DNA from: Gnetum montanum
Lineage: Eukaryota; Streptophyta; Gnetopsida; Gnetales; Gnetaceae
Direction of reading: 5' to 3'
Assembly (NCBI GenBank): GCA_015680685.1
Contig: MNCI01010832.1
Coordinates: forward strand, 563-64,562
DNA length: 64,000 bases
Numbering within the stretch: position 1 is the stretch's first letter; each line of letters starts with the position of its first letter. Under the pieces are notes generated by a model. That model was given only the letters and a program-made list of their open reading frames with translations. It did not search any database and was not told where the DNA came from. Positions 34,401 through 46,330 of this stretch are shown here, piece by piece. A program made the position numbers and the translations under genes.

Positions 34401-37400
34401 CGAAGCTTATCTAGGCTTCTTTTGAAATAACTTATTATTTATGCTCAAAGTTAAAAACTTGGACATAACTTCTACGTTTAATCTAAGGGAACCTTATTAC
34501 ATGGGTGCAAACTCATGAACTTAGGCAAATGCTAGTTTAAGGTTATGTTACTTAGCCACAACCCCCTTCTAAGTATAATCTATATAATATGTATAGATAA
34601 CCTTGAATGATAGGTACATTAGTTTGAAACTATTAGAGCTTCCATTAGAGTGGAGTGAATTTTTCCATGAATGCACTGGTCAACTATAATTCGAAGGCTA
34701 ATTACAAAAGGGCAAAGAATCCAATATTATTTTTGAAATAATGCTGAAGGCTGATGTGATAACTTGCTAATCCTGCTTTGCATGTGAAATTGGAAGCAGT
34801 ATGGGAAGCTTCCAGCATCCAAACAATATTGTTTAAAAAGAGTATCTCTTAGCTTTAGAGAATGTTTTTCAAGGCACTCTAGGTATCATCAGATTTCTTA
34901 AACATCTTCATTTCCTGGTGCCTACTTGTCAAAGGACAAACCCAAAGAACACTAAATGCTATTGTTTTCACTTTCAGCATATCCATAAATGACTTGAATG
35001 AAACTTTAAAATATGTTCCATTGCTCTGAATGACTTTCTTTAACTGATCTCCAAAGCTTTTGTGGTGCTTCTCTGCAGCAACCTTGTATCTCTTTCTGCT
35101 GGCTGTTCCTGTACCCTGGAAGAGAATAATTTCCTTGTAATTTAAAATATTAACTTTCTTTTTCACATTGTTATTCTTTTTTTTCTTTTACCATTATGAA
35201 TGCATTCTGATATAATTCAGCTAGAAGAGTGCAATTTTAAAAATATCATTGCTTATTTTGGTCACGTATTTTTCTTATCATATTTGTGTAAATGACATCC
35301 TAATGTCAATTATCATTTATGAATGCTTCAAATGACTTTTGCATGTAGGATCGTAAATCATCTCGAAACTTTCTCATTTATTTAACAATGCAGGATCTGC
35401 AAAAAGAGCTGAGGTATCACCTGCAAAGCCTGCGGAAACATTGGATTACATAGATATACCTCACTCTCAGATTAGAAAGGTATGAAAATGGGAAGATGCT
35501 TCCTGGTACCTGTTATTCCTGAACTAGGTATTGATTTAATGTGATGTAATTAACACAGTTTCACTTGCAGGTTACTGCGTCTCGCCTTTTGCTTTCTAAG
35601 CAGACAATTCCTCATTACTACTTGACTGTTGATACACGTGTTGACAAGCTCATGCAGTGAGTGTAAACCAGTTTTATTCTGAAATGGAGTTCTCAATCAA
35701 TACTTGTCTCATAATTACATGCTTTGCCCAGTTTTTTTGTGTTGTTGCTGTTAAAAAATTTTAATTGTTTTCAGGTTAAGAAGCCAGTTAAATAGCTTAC
35801 AGGAAGCATCTGGCTCAAAGAGGATTTCCGTGAATGACTTTGTGATAAAGGTTTTTATTGCATTTCTTTTATTTGATCAAACTTTTAGTTTATATTGCTA
35901 GAGTCTTTTATTGTTTTTATTACATGTATAAATCATCAGGAATATATTTGTGGTGTTTCAAAGTATTCTTTTGTGATCATGGGCTTGACTGTTGCATATC
36001 CTTTTTCTTATGGTATCCTGTCTTTATTTTTCCAACCGTTTATGCATCTATATTTTGGTTTTGGTTTTTGGTTTTAATATTCCTCCTTTTCGAACTCTTA
36101 ATTGTTGTAGGTGCTCACACATTTTTACTAACTCATCAATGGTGTTGTAGGTCACCGATAATTTATTATTTGTCAACTATTTGGTGAGGAGTTTGGGCTT
36201 CACTTGTGGCACATGTTTGAATTAAATGTGTTGGTATCTACCATAACAACACCCGCCTCTCTTGCACAACCATTCCCTTATCATTGACTTGTCATATTTT
36301 TGGTGGAAGAGGAAACAGATATAACTGGGATATTGCATGATGATGAACATTTTTAACGTAGAAATTGCCGTAGGTAGCAAGCAAGGAAATTGCTATAAGA
36401 GATAATAGTTTACCAGATGAATGTGAATAATGTAGCAGGGTAAACATTTTACACGTTATAGCCATGTTCTTGGTCATCTTAATTATTTTGAAGCTTTTGA
36501 ACGTTTAAAAATTTTGCATGCCAAATTGCCTTGTGTAATTTCTGGTATTTAGTTTTGTGAAAAATTTGCCCATAGCAGAAATTTTAATGTAGTGTGCAAC
36601 ATGATCGTCCCATTTTTCTATACGTCTATACGTTTCTATTATTTTACATTGCTTTTATCTGATCGCATTTCATTATATGTGGAACATTTATGTAGAAATC
36701 TCATCTGTTTATTTATTGAATTTTCTTGTTGACATGAAAGGCTGCTGCATTAGCTCTTCGCAAGGTGCCCCAATGTAACAGCTCATGGACAGATCAATAT
36801 ATTCGCCAGTAAGTGAAATGATAAATCTCATGTTATTTTATGCTTCTACATTTTGCTTTGAAATTAATGTTGGCCGTGTTTCTCTGCAGGTACCATAATG
36901 TGAACATAAGTGTTGCTGTCCAAACAGAGAATGGATTATTTGTTCCAGTTGTTAAGGTGCACTACTACGCCTCAATGTCTTCTGTTATGAGCATATAACG
37001 TTTTTGAGGATTTCCTGTTCCTAATTTGTTCTAGTTGTTGAGGTCTAGGACAATTGCTTGCCTTTTACGTTCATAGTGATTGTGTGTTGTTCCATAAAAT
37101 AGAGTATTCTTTCTTCTGGCAGTATGCCTCGTATCTTTTAATCACGTGGGTAATTTATCTTTTAATTATTTATGAAAGTCGCCCAATAATGGCCGGACTG
37201 CTGAAAATTTTCAGGGTTCAAAATATATTTTTCCTCTCCACTGTTGCACATGCTGATCCGTCAGAACTTTATTAAAATCTCAGTGAGACTAATGAAATCT
37301 TATTGAGTTGACCAAAAGTTTGGGCTGAAACAAAAATCTAAATATTCATGCCTATTCGATGTTCAGGATGCAGATAAGAAGGGTCTGTCAGCAATAGCTG

Positions 37401-38073
37401 AGGATGTGAAGATTCTAGCACAGAAAGCAAAAGAAAATGCTTTAAAGCCATCTGACTATGAAGTGAGCCTATCTTGATTTCAATGTTCCTATAAACTTAA
37501 TTGTAATTGGCATTCACTGTTAATGCAATCTATCATGCAGGGCGGGACATTCACTGTATCCAATTTAGGGGGTCCTTTTGGTATTAAGCAGTTCTGTGCT
37601 ATCATAAATCCTCCACAGTCAGCAATTCTAGCAGTTGGTTCAGGTAGGGTATATGCAGAAGATTTTTATGTTTGACAATGCTCAATGCATATTTTGGTGC
37701 ATCTTTTCCTGTTAATGTCGACTCAGTTTCAAGATAATTTTGTCTACAGCTGAAAAGAGAGCAATCCCAGGACTTCAGGCAGATCAGTTTGATGTAGGAT
37801 CATACATGTCTGTAACACTCAGTTGTGACCACCGTGTGATTGATGGTAACTAAATAAATTTTGTATTTGTATTTTTAGCATCAACTGCCAAATATTTGCT
37901 TACATTATTATTGAGATTTTGAGTATATTATATCTTGAAAAGAATACCTTCTAGATTGTTAAAAATTTATTGCATCATTAATTAACATTTTTTCTTTCTC
38001 AGGTGCAATTGGTGCTGCATGGTTAGGAGCATTTAAAGCATACATCGAAGATCCTATGACCATGCTACTTTGA
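28416..38073 (+). CDS. Dihydrolipoyllysine acetyltransferase (E2) of the mitochondrial pyruvate dehydrogenase complex, two lipoyl domains
   Basis: E2 moves the acetyl group from the lipoyl arm to CoA and forms the core of the complex in the mitochondrial matrix. I joined 22 exons, all with GT-AG introns and continuous frame, giving 651 aa: 28416-28482, 30438-30499, 30685-30827, 31089-31129, 31736-31791, 31899-31973, 32067-32159, 32299-32434, 32505-32560, 32653-32727, 32815-32907, 33061-33297, 33433-33505, 35394-35479, 35571-35656, 35775-35850, 36741-36808, 36890-36956, 37367-37462, 37541-37643, 37750-37845, 38003-38073. The N-terminus ([18 protein letters not shown]) looks like a mitochondrial presequence. 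Lipoyl domains are at about 109-187 (Lys150 in ETDKATLD) and 229-307 (Lys270). The E1/E3-binding domain is at about 360-402 ([31 protein letters not shown]). The catalytic domain is about 420-651, with His624 and Asp628 in SCDHRVIDG. Start: first ATG, no in-frame ATG upstream. Exons 1-3 are the least certain. Confidence 0.93.
29560..29690 (-). repeat. Possible SINE in intron 1
   Basis: On the minus strand GGTTACGGTGTGTAGCTTGC is followed about 20 bases later by ACAGGTTTGATTTC, a B-box-like motif. The spacing suits a tRNA-derived SINE. No second copy is seen in the window. Confidence 0.3.
31736..33297 (+). repeat. In-gene tandem duplication of the lipoyl-domain exons (5-8 and 9-12)
   Basis: Exons 5-7 (56, 75 and 93 nt) and 9-11 (56, 75 and 93 nt) have identical lengths and intron phases. 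Their products agree at 66 of 75 residues (15/19, 21/25 and 30/31). Exons 7 and 11 differ at 10 of 93 bases but only one residue (Gly/Asp). Exon 8 (136 nt) matches the start of exon 12 (237 nt): [15 protein letters not shown]. The unit is 360 nt, or 120 codons, bounded by phase-1 introns, so duplication keeps the frame. The introns themselves look unrelated. Confidence 0.92.
33506..35393 (+). other. Intron 13 (1.9 kb), with an antisense ORF
   Basis: This is one of the two longest introns. On the minus strand 34879-35166 is open for 95 codons, and its core ([20 protein letters not shown] and [10 protein letters not shown]) is preceded by an acceptor-like TTCTCTTCCAG. No family was recognised. 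It may be a captured exon or an old insertion. Confidence 0.4.
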
Positions 38074-39149
38074 AATGGAAGATTTGAAGCAATTTTTTTT
38101 TTTCACATTCCGTGATTTTGTTAGCAAATTGTATCTTTAACGTGCATTTGTTCTTGCTAATGCATTTTAGAGAATCTCTGGTGAGAGCTTGATTTTATCG
38201 ATGGAACAAATGAAACTACAATAATTTCAATTAGCGACATCTCTTTTTATAGAGATGCAAATAATTGTAAATATTGAATTGAGGGCTTTTAAGCCATCTA
38301 TGAATTTTGAATGCATTTTGAGTGGCAAAATTTCCAAAATATTCTAGGGGCAGATTGACCAATTTATGGAATTGTGCCTATAGGGATGGTATTTAAAACC
38401 AAAGATTCCCGGGGCTTGTCCTTGTGCCATTCCTTCAATTTTCAAAGACTCTGCTTTTCATGCTATCTTTCATGGATCATCTTGTCACCTAACTTATGCT
38501 TCAATCATTGAATACCTTTTGACATTGGCAAAGCCTTTCACCATGTTATCTTGTTTAGAATGCTTTATATTGTTTTCCAATTCAGGAAGTTATAAGGGGT
38601 GTCTTAGGCAAGTTAAAATGAAAAGCTTGTTAGAATCACATGCATGTACCTACAATGCAAGTTTTTCGTTAGAATCCATTAGTGAAAGTTCGCTTGCAAA
38701 TTTCAAGAGTTAAATGGGGACACAAAGATAATTGAAAGCACGTGAATTAGAAATTGAAGAAATTTCAAAATAGAAGCAGGACATATTTCAGGTTCCAACT
38801 TGGCTTAGTTTCATCAGGGGTTTTGCTTGTTTACAAGTAAAGTTTGTAGGAGGTTCATGCAAATGCCCATCAAATGCACCTGTAGCATTTAACAAACAGA
38901 TAGAAAGAGGGAAAAATACATAAGTAGTATTTAATAGAATAGATAAAAATAACAAAAAAGAAAAGACTCAACAGATTTGGGGATGCCTACTCAGGATTTT
39001 ATCCTTGCAAATCCTTGCAGTTAAATCAATAACAAAAGAAAGAAACTTTTTTTGGGAATTCACTTTTTACAAAAGATCAATTGTAATCAGTAGTACAAAA
39101 CAATCAAATGAAACATATAATAGCTGAAATTTAAGAAACAAAAATTAAA
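38074..39149 (+). other. 3' UTR of the E2 gene and following non-coding DNA
   Basis: The 3' UTR begins at 38074. No canonical AATAAA was seen in the first 200 bases; AATAAT at 38221 is a possible variant signal. Beyond about 38300 nothing coding was recognised; the 64-codon frame at 38519-38713 shows no domain. Confidence 0.4.
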
Positions 39150-39621
39150 AAGAGCTCCCTTGTAGAGAACTATGCTAAACAAGGTTACTTGCACTAGAGC
39201 TTCTATTGCTCATAAATCTGAATTAGACCTGCAAAAGATGAATCAACTGATTAATCTCTAACCAACCTTTGGAGTTTGAAATATAATTTGGAAATGGACA
39301 AGATAGAAAATTTGCAATTTCTCTACAATAGTTAGATGATAAATATTTGAATATTTTGTTTTCTAAAAAATGGTATTGCATCTGCACTTCCAAATATGAA
39401 AGAGAATGATAGGCTTGATAACATTCCAAAGAGATCTAAAATTCATGGAAGTAATAGCAAAAAGCTAAAAAAAAAAAAACATCTTGAGATAGGTAACAAT
39501 TTGGAATAACTTTGCATCCTTAGATCCAAGTGTGTTGAGCAAAATGACATTGCCAAAAGACAAATAAAATCATATATAGCTCCACAAAGAGGGCAAACAT
39601 GAGTATGAACCCCAAGATGTT
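39150..39621 (-). mobile_element. LINE fragment (zf-RVT end), minus strand
   Basis: The minus strand from 39620 down encodes KHLGVHTHVCPLCGAIYDFI and, after frameshifts, a further stretch to about 39223. 'G.H...CPLC' is the start of the zinc-binding end of LINE ORF2. It is abruptly cut by the LTR at 39622, so element D probably inserted into this LINE and the rest lies beyond the nest. Confidence 0.45.
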
Positions 39622-40534
39622 TCATAAAATCATTTTAAGTTGATGTGATATCATATCTACGATATTGTAGCTTTGCTTATGTCATTGTATATATGATGTA
39701 ATGGGTCTTGGTCTCTACTATAGATACCAACACATTGTCATGTCAAATGAACAACTTCAGTTTAACACTTACGCAAATTCTTGCAATTGGTTTCTGTGAT
39801 TTTACACTTCACAATATAGTGAATGCCAGCAATGTGGTGTTAAGCAATTATACAAGATTTTTGTTCAAGTGAATTGTTCTTGAGCACTGTTCATGGACGA
39901 AAATAAAGACCAAGATTTTTTTCCACCATTGTAGCATTCTACTTAGTTTACTCACTTTTAATTAGTTCATTCTTACTTAGTTCATTTCTACTTAGCATAA
40001 TTATTATCTTTTAGCATGTTTACTTTTTTCAAGTTGTTTATAATTTCTAAGTACTTTATTTTTTCATTGTTCCTTAGTATAGCAATATAAGCACGATTGG
40101 TTTCGAACATATAGTGTAATCATTTGATAATCGTAGTAGTGTTATTGCTTGGTTTGCCCAATAACACAATACTTGGTAATCCCAGTGATGGTTACATAAC
40201 CCCAAGATGTGAACAATAAGCTAGGAACAAATACTTATTGCCTATAGGCTAGAATAATTTCTTTACTTGCATTACACTTCGATTCTATTACTCTATTTTA
40301 ATCATGTTCACACTTAGTCTTAGTTTGAGCCAACAATATCAATATGTCATATGCCTCATCGAGACTTAAACCATACAACTTGCACTTCACTAACTCAAAG
40401 TGAGAAGACAAAGATTACAAATTGAACCTCAATTACTAGTGAATCTACATTGGTCATCCATGGATTATAATCAGGTTGCACGTGTATACTTGTGACTTGT
40501 ATGGTGGAGTGTTAGAATACCCAACGGCTGATCA
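39622..40534 (+). mobile_element. 5' LTR of element D
   Basis: 913 bp, from TCATAAAATCATTTTAAG (the 3' copy at 53023 has TGATAAAATC, so the terminal TG has mutated) to GGCTGATCA. It has the skeleton CTTGGTAATCCCAGTGATGG and ATGGTGGAGTG near the end. The array at 39639-39733 has GATATC, GATATT and TATATAT motifs. The TATA box is degraded here (TATAGATA, 39719-39726) but intact in the 3' copy (TATAAATA, 53123-53130). Confidence 0.75.
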
Positions 40535-40552
40535 TTGGCGTCGTTGTTGAGA
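40535..40552 (+). promoter_or_regulatory. Primer-binding site of element D
   Basis: TTGGCGTCGTTGTTGAGA directly follows the LTR. It is close to the tRNA-Asp type site TGGCGCCGTTGCCGGGG and to the B site at 14166. Confidence 0.55.
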
Positions 40553-40674
40553 TGTATCAATGTTCACCAAGTAGTTGATTTTGTAAAGTTTGTTGTGTTG
40601 AAAGTCATCAAGCAAATCCTTCACACTTAAACCAATTTTCCCAAAGTACAAACTTAAGGCATTAAACATCCAAT

Positions 40675-43100
40675 ATGGCTTCTACAAACAAATAGAAATA
40701 ATCACCTGCTAATGAATTTAATAAGAGTCATGATAGAGAATATAATGAAGAAGATTGGAGTGTGCCCATGCAAACTAGAATCTTCTACACTCACATTGAT
40801 CCATATTATCTTGACTTCACATTGGTCTTTCACCAAGATGAATAACTAAGGTGAAGAGATTTATAGGGCAACATTGTTTTGTCTTAAGAACATTCTACAT
40901 TGTCCATGCTGCAAGCAACCCTCATAAGGTCAAACCTTGGCCACATACAAGAAGAATACCACATCACAAAGCACATGACCATGCCATACCAACCAACAGA
41001 AGCTCAGGTAAGAAGGGATGTTGCTATGGAGACAAGGCATGAGCTTGACAAAGGAAAAAAAGTATCATAAATGATTGTCCTAGAGGAAAGAGACAATGCT
41101 ATGTTCCACATAGAGAAATTTTATCAAAACCATGGATCTCAATCTCAAACACTAGTCATTTGTATCGAAGATCTTGTCAAAATACAATTGTATTTAGCTC
41201 TTGTGGAAATGCCTAGAGGAGACAAGGAAGAATCTATATTTAGGGAGAACTCAAGGCCTAGAACCTCCACTGAATCAAAAAGGGATGAATCAAGGAGTCA
41301 TAGAAGGAAAACTATTTGGCATCGTTCTTCAACTTCCTCCTCTTCCTCCTCATACTCTTCTAGAGAGTATGACAAGGGAGAAAGAAAAAGGAGGGATCAT
41401 GATAGGGAAAGACAAAGGGATCTTGAGAGACATGAGTATCATAAAAGACATCCTAATGATGAAGAAGATGATTATGAACAAAAAATAGAAAGAATCAAGC
41501 ATGAAGAGAGAGAGCGTTATGAGCATCAAAGGGGTCACCACTACAATAGAGCTCATGAACTTGAAGATAATGAAGAACCCCTACTGGCTACTTGCAACAT
41601 GATTAAGATCAGAGAAGTAGTGTATATTCCTACTAGGCATGTAAGGGATAGTCGCATTAAGTGACTAGACATGAACAATATTTCCAAATTTAAAGGCATA
41701 TACAATGTAGATCCACAACACCATTTTCAAGCCTTGCACAATGCCTATGCCCTACAAAACATTGAAAATGACTGGCAAAAAATAATGTTGTTTTTGAGAA
41801 TACTCATAAAGGAAGTAGAAAGTTGGTATAGATCATTAGAACTAGAATCCATTTGAAGATGGGGTATCATGCTATAGCTCTTCAATGAAAAATATCAAAC
41901 CTATTCCAGAGTGTCTAATTTGAAAAAAAAAATTCAAGGATGGAAGCAAGGGACACATGAATCCCTTGATGTGACAATGGATAGATACAATTCACTCTTA
42001 CATAGGTGCCCCAACCATGGATTTTCTCAAAAGGAGCAACTACAACACATTCTCAATGGGCTACGAAATAAGACAAGAGAAATCCTTTGGGTATATGTCC
42101 AAGGCAGGTTATTTGAGATGACAGCTCATCATATTTAGAGATTCATTGACCAAGTAGCAAAAGAAGAAGGAGAGTTAAGAAAAAGAAAATCAATCACAGA
42201 ATACAATAGAGATCTCATCATTAGAAAAAGGGATGTAAGAATATGTGAATTGCAAGAAGAGGAAACTTTAGAAGATACGATCCAACAAAAGACTCTACTT
42301 ATTTAAAAATCAATTAATGACATTGCAACCAAGGTAGAGAAAATGTGGGATTCTGTAGATGAAAAATTGGCTATAGCATTGAAGATAGTAGAAGAGAAGA
42401 CTGAACAAGTCCTAAACCAAAGTAAAGCTAAGAAGAAAAGAAGAGATAATGGGCAAGAACACTACATAAATAAAGGAAAAGTTGTTGTAGTAGAGAAAAT
42501 AACAAACTCTAGTTCAAAAGACAATGAAAGATGCAAAGTGTGCTAGTATGAACATCCTAAAGGATGTTGCCTTGTTATGGCCTACTTACAAGAGTCTAGG
42601 GCATATGTACTTAACTCAAAATTTCTCAAGAAATAGATGCCCATAAGATTACCTTATCTGCAAGGTAATTATAGAATAGTTGCAACAACAATGGCAACAA
42701 CCACAAGCATGGGGAATGCCATCGCCAAGGCAATAGTATCCATACAGATAACTTGATCCCTATGGATACCATGTTCAATGTCCAATCTTCCCAACAAATA
42801 CTTCAATCCATGCTTCCTCTTACTACTATCCACTAGAATATCATTAACCCAATACTCCAAAAATGGATCCAAATTCTTACATGTTTCAACCAGTAGTTGG
42901 TTTCTCATCACAAAATCCTAACTCCTTACAATCAATATTGCCATCAGTTATACAAGAAGAGCTACCAACCCAGCTGCAACAAAAGAGTGCTACTAGGGTA
43001 GTAACTACACAAGAGGATGTAGTCACAAGTGAACCAAGAGCTAGAAAATGTTCTTTTTTTTAGGACAAGTCCAAAAAAATTTCAAAGGATGGGGATTGCA
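40675..43100 (+). pseudogene. gag: gag of element D
   Basis: It starts ATGGCTTCTAC, aligned with the gag start of B. A 197-codon open frame (41071-41664) is charged and rich in S/R/D/E: a serine run near 41335, then DKGERKRRDHDRERQRDLER. The core follows: MNNISKFKGIYNVDPQHHFQ (41671), NIENDW, ESWYRSLELESI, IQGWKQGTHESLDVTMDRYN (41930) and LQHILNGLRNKTREI. The coiled segment (KVEKMWDSVDEKLAIALKIV) and zinc knuckle CKVC.YEHPKGC (42534-42570, with a stop after the second C) end it. Length and order agree with B and 3, but stops and frameshifts kill it. Confidence 0.7.
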
Positions 43101-43189
43101 CTTAATTCTACCTCATCCATACACACTCATCCAAAGAACACTATGCTTCTAGTAATCACAAACAAGAAATTCACTGTTATCATGCTCAC

Positions 43190-43680
43190 ACAGATAATTA
43201 CACACTACATTAAAGCAAGAGCACTTCCCAAGAAGATAATAGATCTTGGAAGTCCCTTAGTTTACTTTTAAATAGCAGGACATAAACCATGCAAGGCTCT
43301 CTTCAATTTTGGGTTAGGTATAAACCTCATTTCACAAGATATGTATAAGACCTAAAATCTACTTCTACCAAACAAGAGCAACATTTAACTGAAGCTTGTA
43401 GACTAGTCCATTGTTGTTCTAGTTGGATAAGTGGAAGATGTTATTACTACCATCAGTGGCTAGTCCTATCTTGCTAACTTTTTAGTCATCTATTTGAGAA
43501 AGAGAAAAGGAGAATTTCCCATAATTATGGGAAGAGCATGGCTTAGCATTGTAGACACTAAGTTTGGGATCAGAGACTTATCCTTGAAAATCTCCAAGAA
43601 AGATGAAGTTGGTGTCATTTAGAGCTGTAGAGTTCCATGTATTGCATATAACAATAATGGGTGCAATTGTGTGTAAAAAA
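43190..43680 (+). pseudogene. Protease region of element D
   Basis: ALFNFGLGINLISQDM (about 43295-43342) aligns with B's ALLDSGSGVNLISHDM, so the catalytic aspartate is replaced by asparagine and the D-S-G is gone. FPIIMGRAWLSIVDTKFGI follows. It is a dead copy. Confidence 0.65.
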
Positions 43681-44183
43681 TTTGGATCATAAAAGATAAT
43701 ACCATCACATAATGCAATGGATGTATAGAAGATATGTGTGTACAAAAGTGCTTATATGTAGCAGCCACTCAACAAGAAGGCACCTAGTGGTTGATCACTA
43801 AAAAAGAAACAAAACCCAAAATATGCATGAAATTGTCAAACAAAATTACAAGTGCCTACGTGGAAGAAATCAATAAGTTAGAATAGTTGAAAAGACAACC
43901 TCCTCACATCAAATCACATCAAGAGGAAGATATTGAATGGAGAAGATTATAGATACAAAATATATATGAACTAGAATCCTTAGGAACTAAAAGCCCTACT
44001 GAATACACTTGAATATGCTTTTCTAAATAATAAAAAATTAGTAATTATAAAGTCAAACTTGACAAGAAACAAAACAGAAAATTACTTGAAGTGGTAAATA
44101 AATGGCTAATAGAGTTTGCATGGTTCTATGACTGGAATTGATCCATGCATTTGCCAATATCGAATCTATACAGATCCAACTAT

Positions 44184-44188
44184 CAAAC
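44184..44188. repeat. Target-site duplication of solo LTR E (5' copy)
   Basis: CAAAC pairs with AAAAC at 45016-45020. Joining 44188 to 45021 restores codons for T-I-K-P-C-C-Q in front of the reverse transcriptase. Confidence 0.65.
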
Positions 44189-45015
44189 TGATGAGTGATG
44201 AATTTGCTGGCTGTGATATCGCTGCCATGATATCGTAGCCTAGACGTGATATCGCAGCCTAGACGCGATATCGCAGCCTGCCTCCTCATCTATCAATAAG
44301 AGGTAGGAAAACTTAGAAGGTAATTTTTAGAGTTAAGTTTTGATTTTAGTTTTTGTTTTTCCTCTCAATCCTTCTCTCCCAATGCATGCCCGCAGTGTGG
44401 TGATTGTAATTGTACGACATCCTTATTCAAGTGTGACGTACTTGGACATGCACATGACCAGAAATAAAGATCGAGATTACTTCATCATTGCAGCATTCAC
44501 TTAGCTTAATTATTTACTTAATTGTTGTTTACTGCTTTCTTAGTTAATGTCTCTTCACCCTAAACTCCTGTTAAATGCAGAATGAGTACGACTTGATTAT
44601 GAGCATTTAAGTGTGACTACTTGGTAACCTAGTAGCGTACCTAGGATCTGCGCTTGGTAATCCCAGTGGTAGTCATGCACGAGACCTAAGATGTGTACGG
44701 ATGATTGAGGAACGGATGCTCATCGCACTTAGGCTAGCTTAGATTCTCTCTCACCCTCTCTCTCTCTTAGCTTAGTTAATATTATTTCCGATTGTATCCA
44801 GGAGTAGCGTTAGCATAGGAATGCATCATACACCTCACTCTGGACTAAACCATATGTGACAAAGCTAATACTAGTCCAGGTGGGAAGACAGCGAACTGCG
44901 ACCTAAGAATAACTGTCTAGATACCACAACTAGCCTATCTGCGGAGTTCGACCGGATCGTGCGTGAAACGCTCGTATTCGTATGGTTGAGTGTAGGGGTA
45001 CCTCGCCACTCATCA
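44189..45015 (+). mobile_element. Solo LTR E inside pol of element D
   Basis: 827 bp, TGATGAGTGATG to CCACTCATCA. It shares with C and A the segments CCAATGCATGCCCGCAGTG, GACCAGAAATAAAGATCGAG and GGTTGAGTGTAGGGGTACC. It is less decayed than the surrounding D sequence (many CG sites remain), so it is a later arrival. Confidence 0.8.
44207..44298 (+). promoter_or_regulatory. LTR E promoter: four GATATCGCAGCC-type units and TATA-like box
   Basis: Four consecutive units of about 19 bp, each with GATATCG(C/T)(A/T)GCC, end just before TATCAATA at 44291-44298. It is the most regular U3 array in the window. Confidence 0.6.
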
Positions 45016-45020
45016 AAAAC

Positions 45021-46330
45021 CATGTTGCCAACCTTAAAGAAGGTTGAATTCAAAGCTTAAGAAAGTTGTTAAGTAAGAGTTAGAAAAACTGTTGAAAGTA
45101 CAGTTCATCTATTCAATAGTAGATAGTGAATGGGTTAGCCCATTAGTCATTGTACCAAAGAAAGATGGTAAACGGAGGGTTGGTATTGATTGTTGGTTGT
45201 TAAACATGGTGGCATTTAAGGACCATTTCCCTTTGCCATTTGTTAACCAACTCTTGGATACCATACCAGGACATTATTATTACAACTTTTTAGATGGATA
45301 TAGTGGGTACAATTAAATCCACATTGCAGCAGAAGACTAGGAAAAGACCACATTTACCAATCCATGAGGGAAATTTGCATACAAGAAAATGTCTTTTAGC
45401 TTGTATAATGCACCCACTACCTTTCAAAGACTTGTACTTAACATCTTCCAGAAGCAAATTGGTGATGGAGTTGAAGTCTTTATGAACAAATTCTCCACAT
45501 AAGGGCTTGATTTCAAATAAGCCTTGGACCATTTAGAGCAAGTATTGAAAAGATATGTAGAAACTAATTTGAAGATCAACTGGCAAAAAAGCTATTTAAT
45601 GGTTCAAGATGGTATAGTTTTGGAACACAGTGTATCTCACAAAGGAATAGAGGTAGATCCAGAGAAAATCAAAGTCATTCGAAACATCACTTAGAGGCCA
45701 TAAATTGTGAAAGATATTAGATCATTTCTTGACTATATAGGATACTACAAAAGATTTATTGAAATTTTTTCAAAGATTGCAAAACCACTAGAAAAACTAA
45801 CTAAGAAATATGAATCATTTCTATGGATAGAGCAATGTGAGAAAGCATTTGGGACCTTAAAATAGAAATTAATTGAGACACCAATCCTTCAAGCTTCAGA
45901 TTGGTCAAAGCCTTTCCACATTATGATAGATGCTTCAAACTATGCACTAGGAGCAATACTAACTCAACTGGATGAGTAAAAATGACCTTATTATATACAC
46001 TACATCATTTGCAGCATCACCAAGGCACAATTTAACTACACCACAATAGAAAAAGAGTTAATGGCCATGGTGTATGCACTTAAAAAATTCATACATTATG
46101 TGCTTGGGTACCCCATTTATGTCCACATAGATCATAGTGTCATCTAATTTCTAATGAACAAATAATAGTTTGTCCTAGAGTGATAAGATGGCTAGTTATC
46201 TTACAAGAGTTTGACATTATCATGATTGATAAGAAAGGAACTGAAAATACAGTAGCAAATCATTTATCAAGACTTAGATGGAAACCCCAATAGAATGATG
46301 GCCTAGTATCAGATCAATTTCTCAATGAAA
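45021..46330 (+). pseudogene. pol: Reverse transcriptase and RNase H of element D
   Basis: VQFIYSIVDSEWVSPLVIVP then KKDGKRRVGIDCWLLNMVAF and FLDGYSGYN (45092-45316) are reverse transcriptase. The catalytic motif is damaged: FMNKF at 45479-45493 instead of FMDDF. The thumb and RNase H follow with few frameshifts: EVDPEKIKVIRNIT, FLDYIGYYKRFIEIFSKIAK, then IMIDASNYALGAILTQLD (45924) and NYTTIEKELMAMVYALKKF (46037). RNase H retains its first aspartate. Stops include TAG where B or 3 have Gln or Trp codons. Confidence 0.8.

Noticed and set aside
41350-41556. Minus-strand ORF rich in I, F, L and S
   Set aside because: It is the complement of the charged, serine-rich gag frame of element D on the plus strand.
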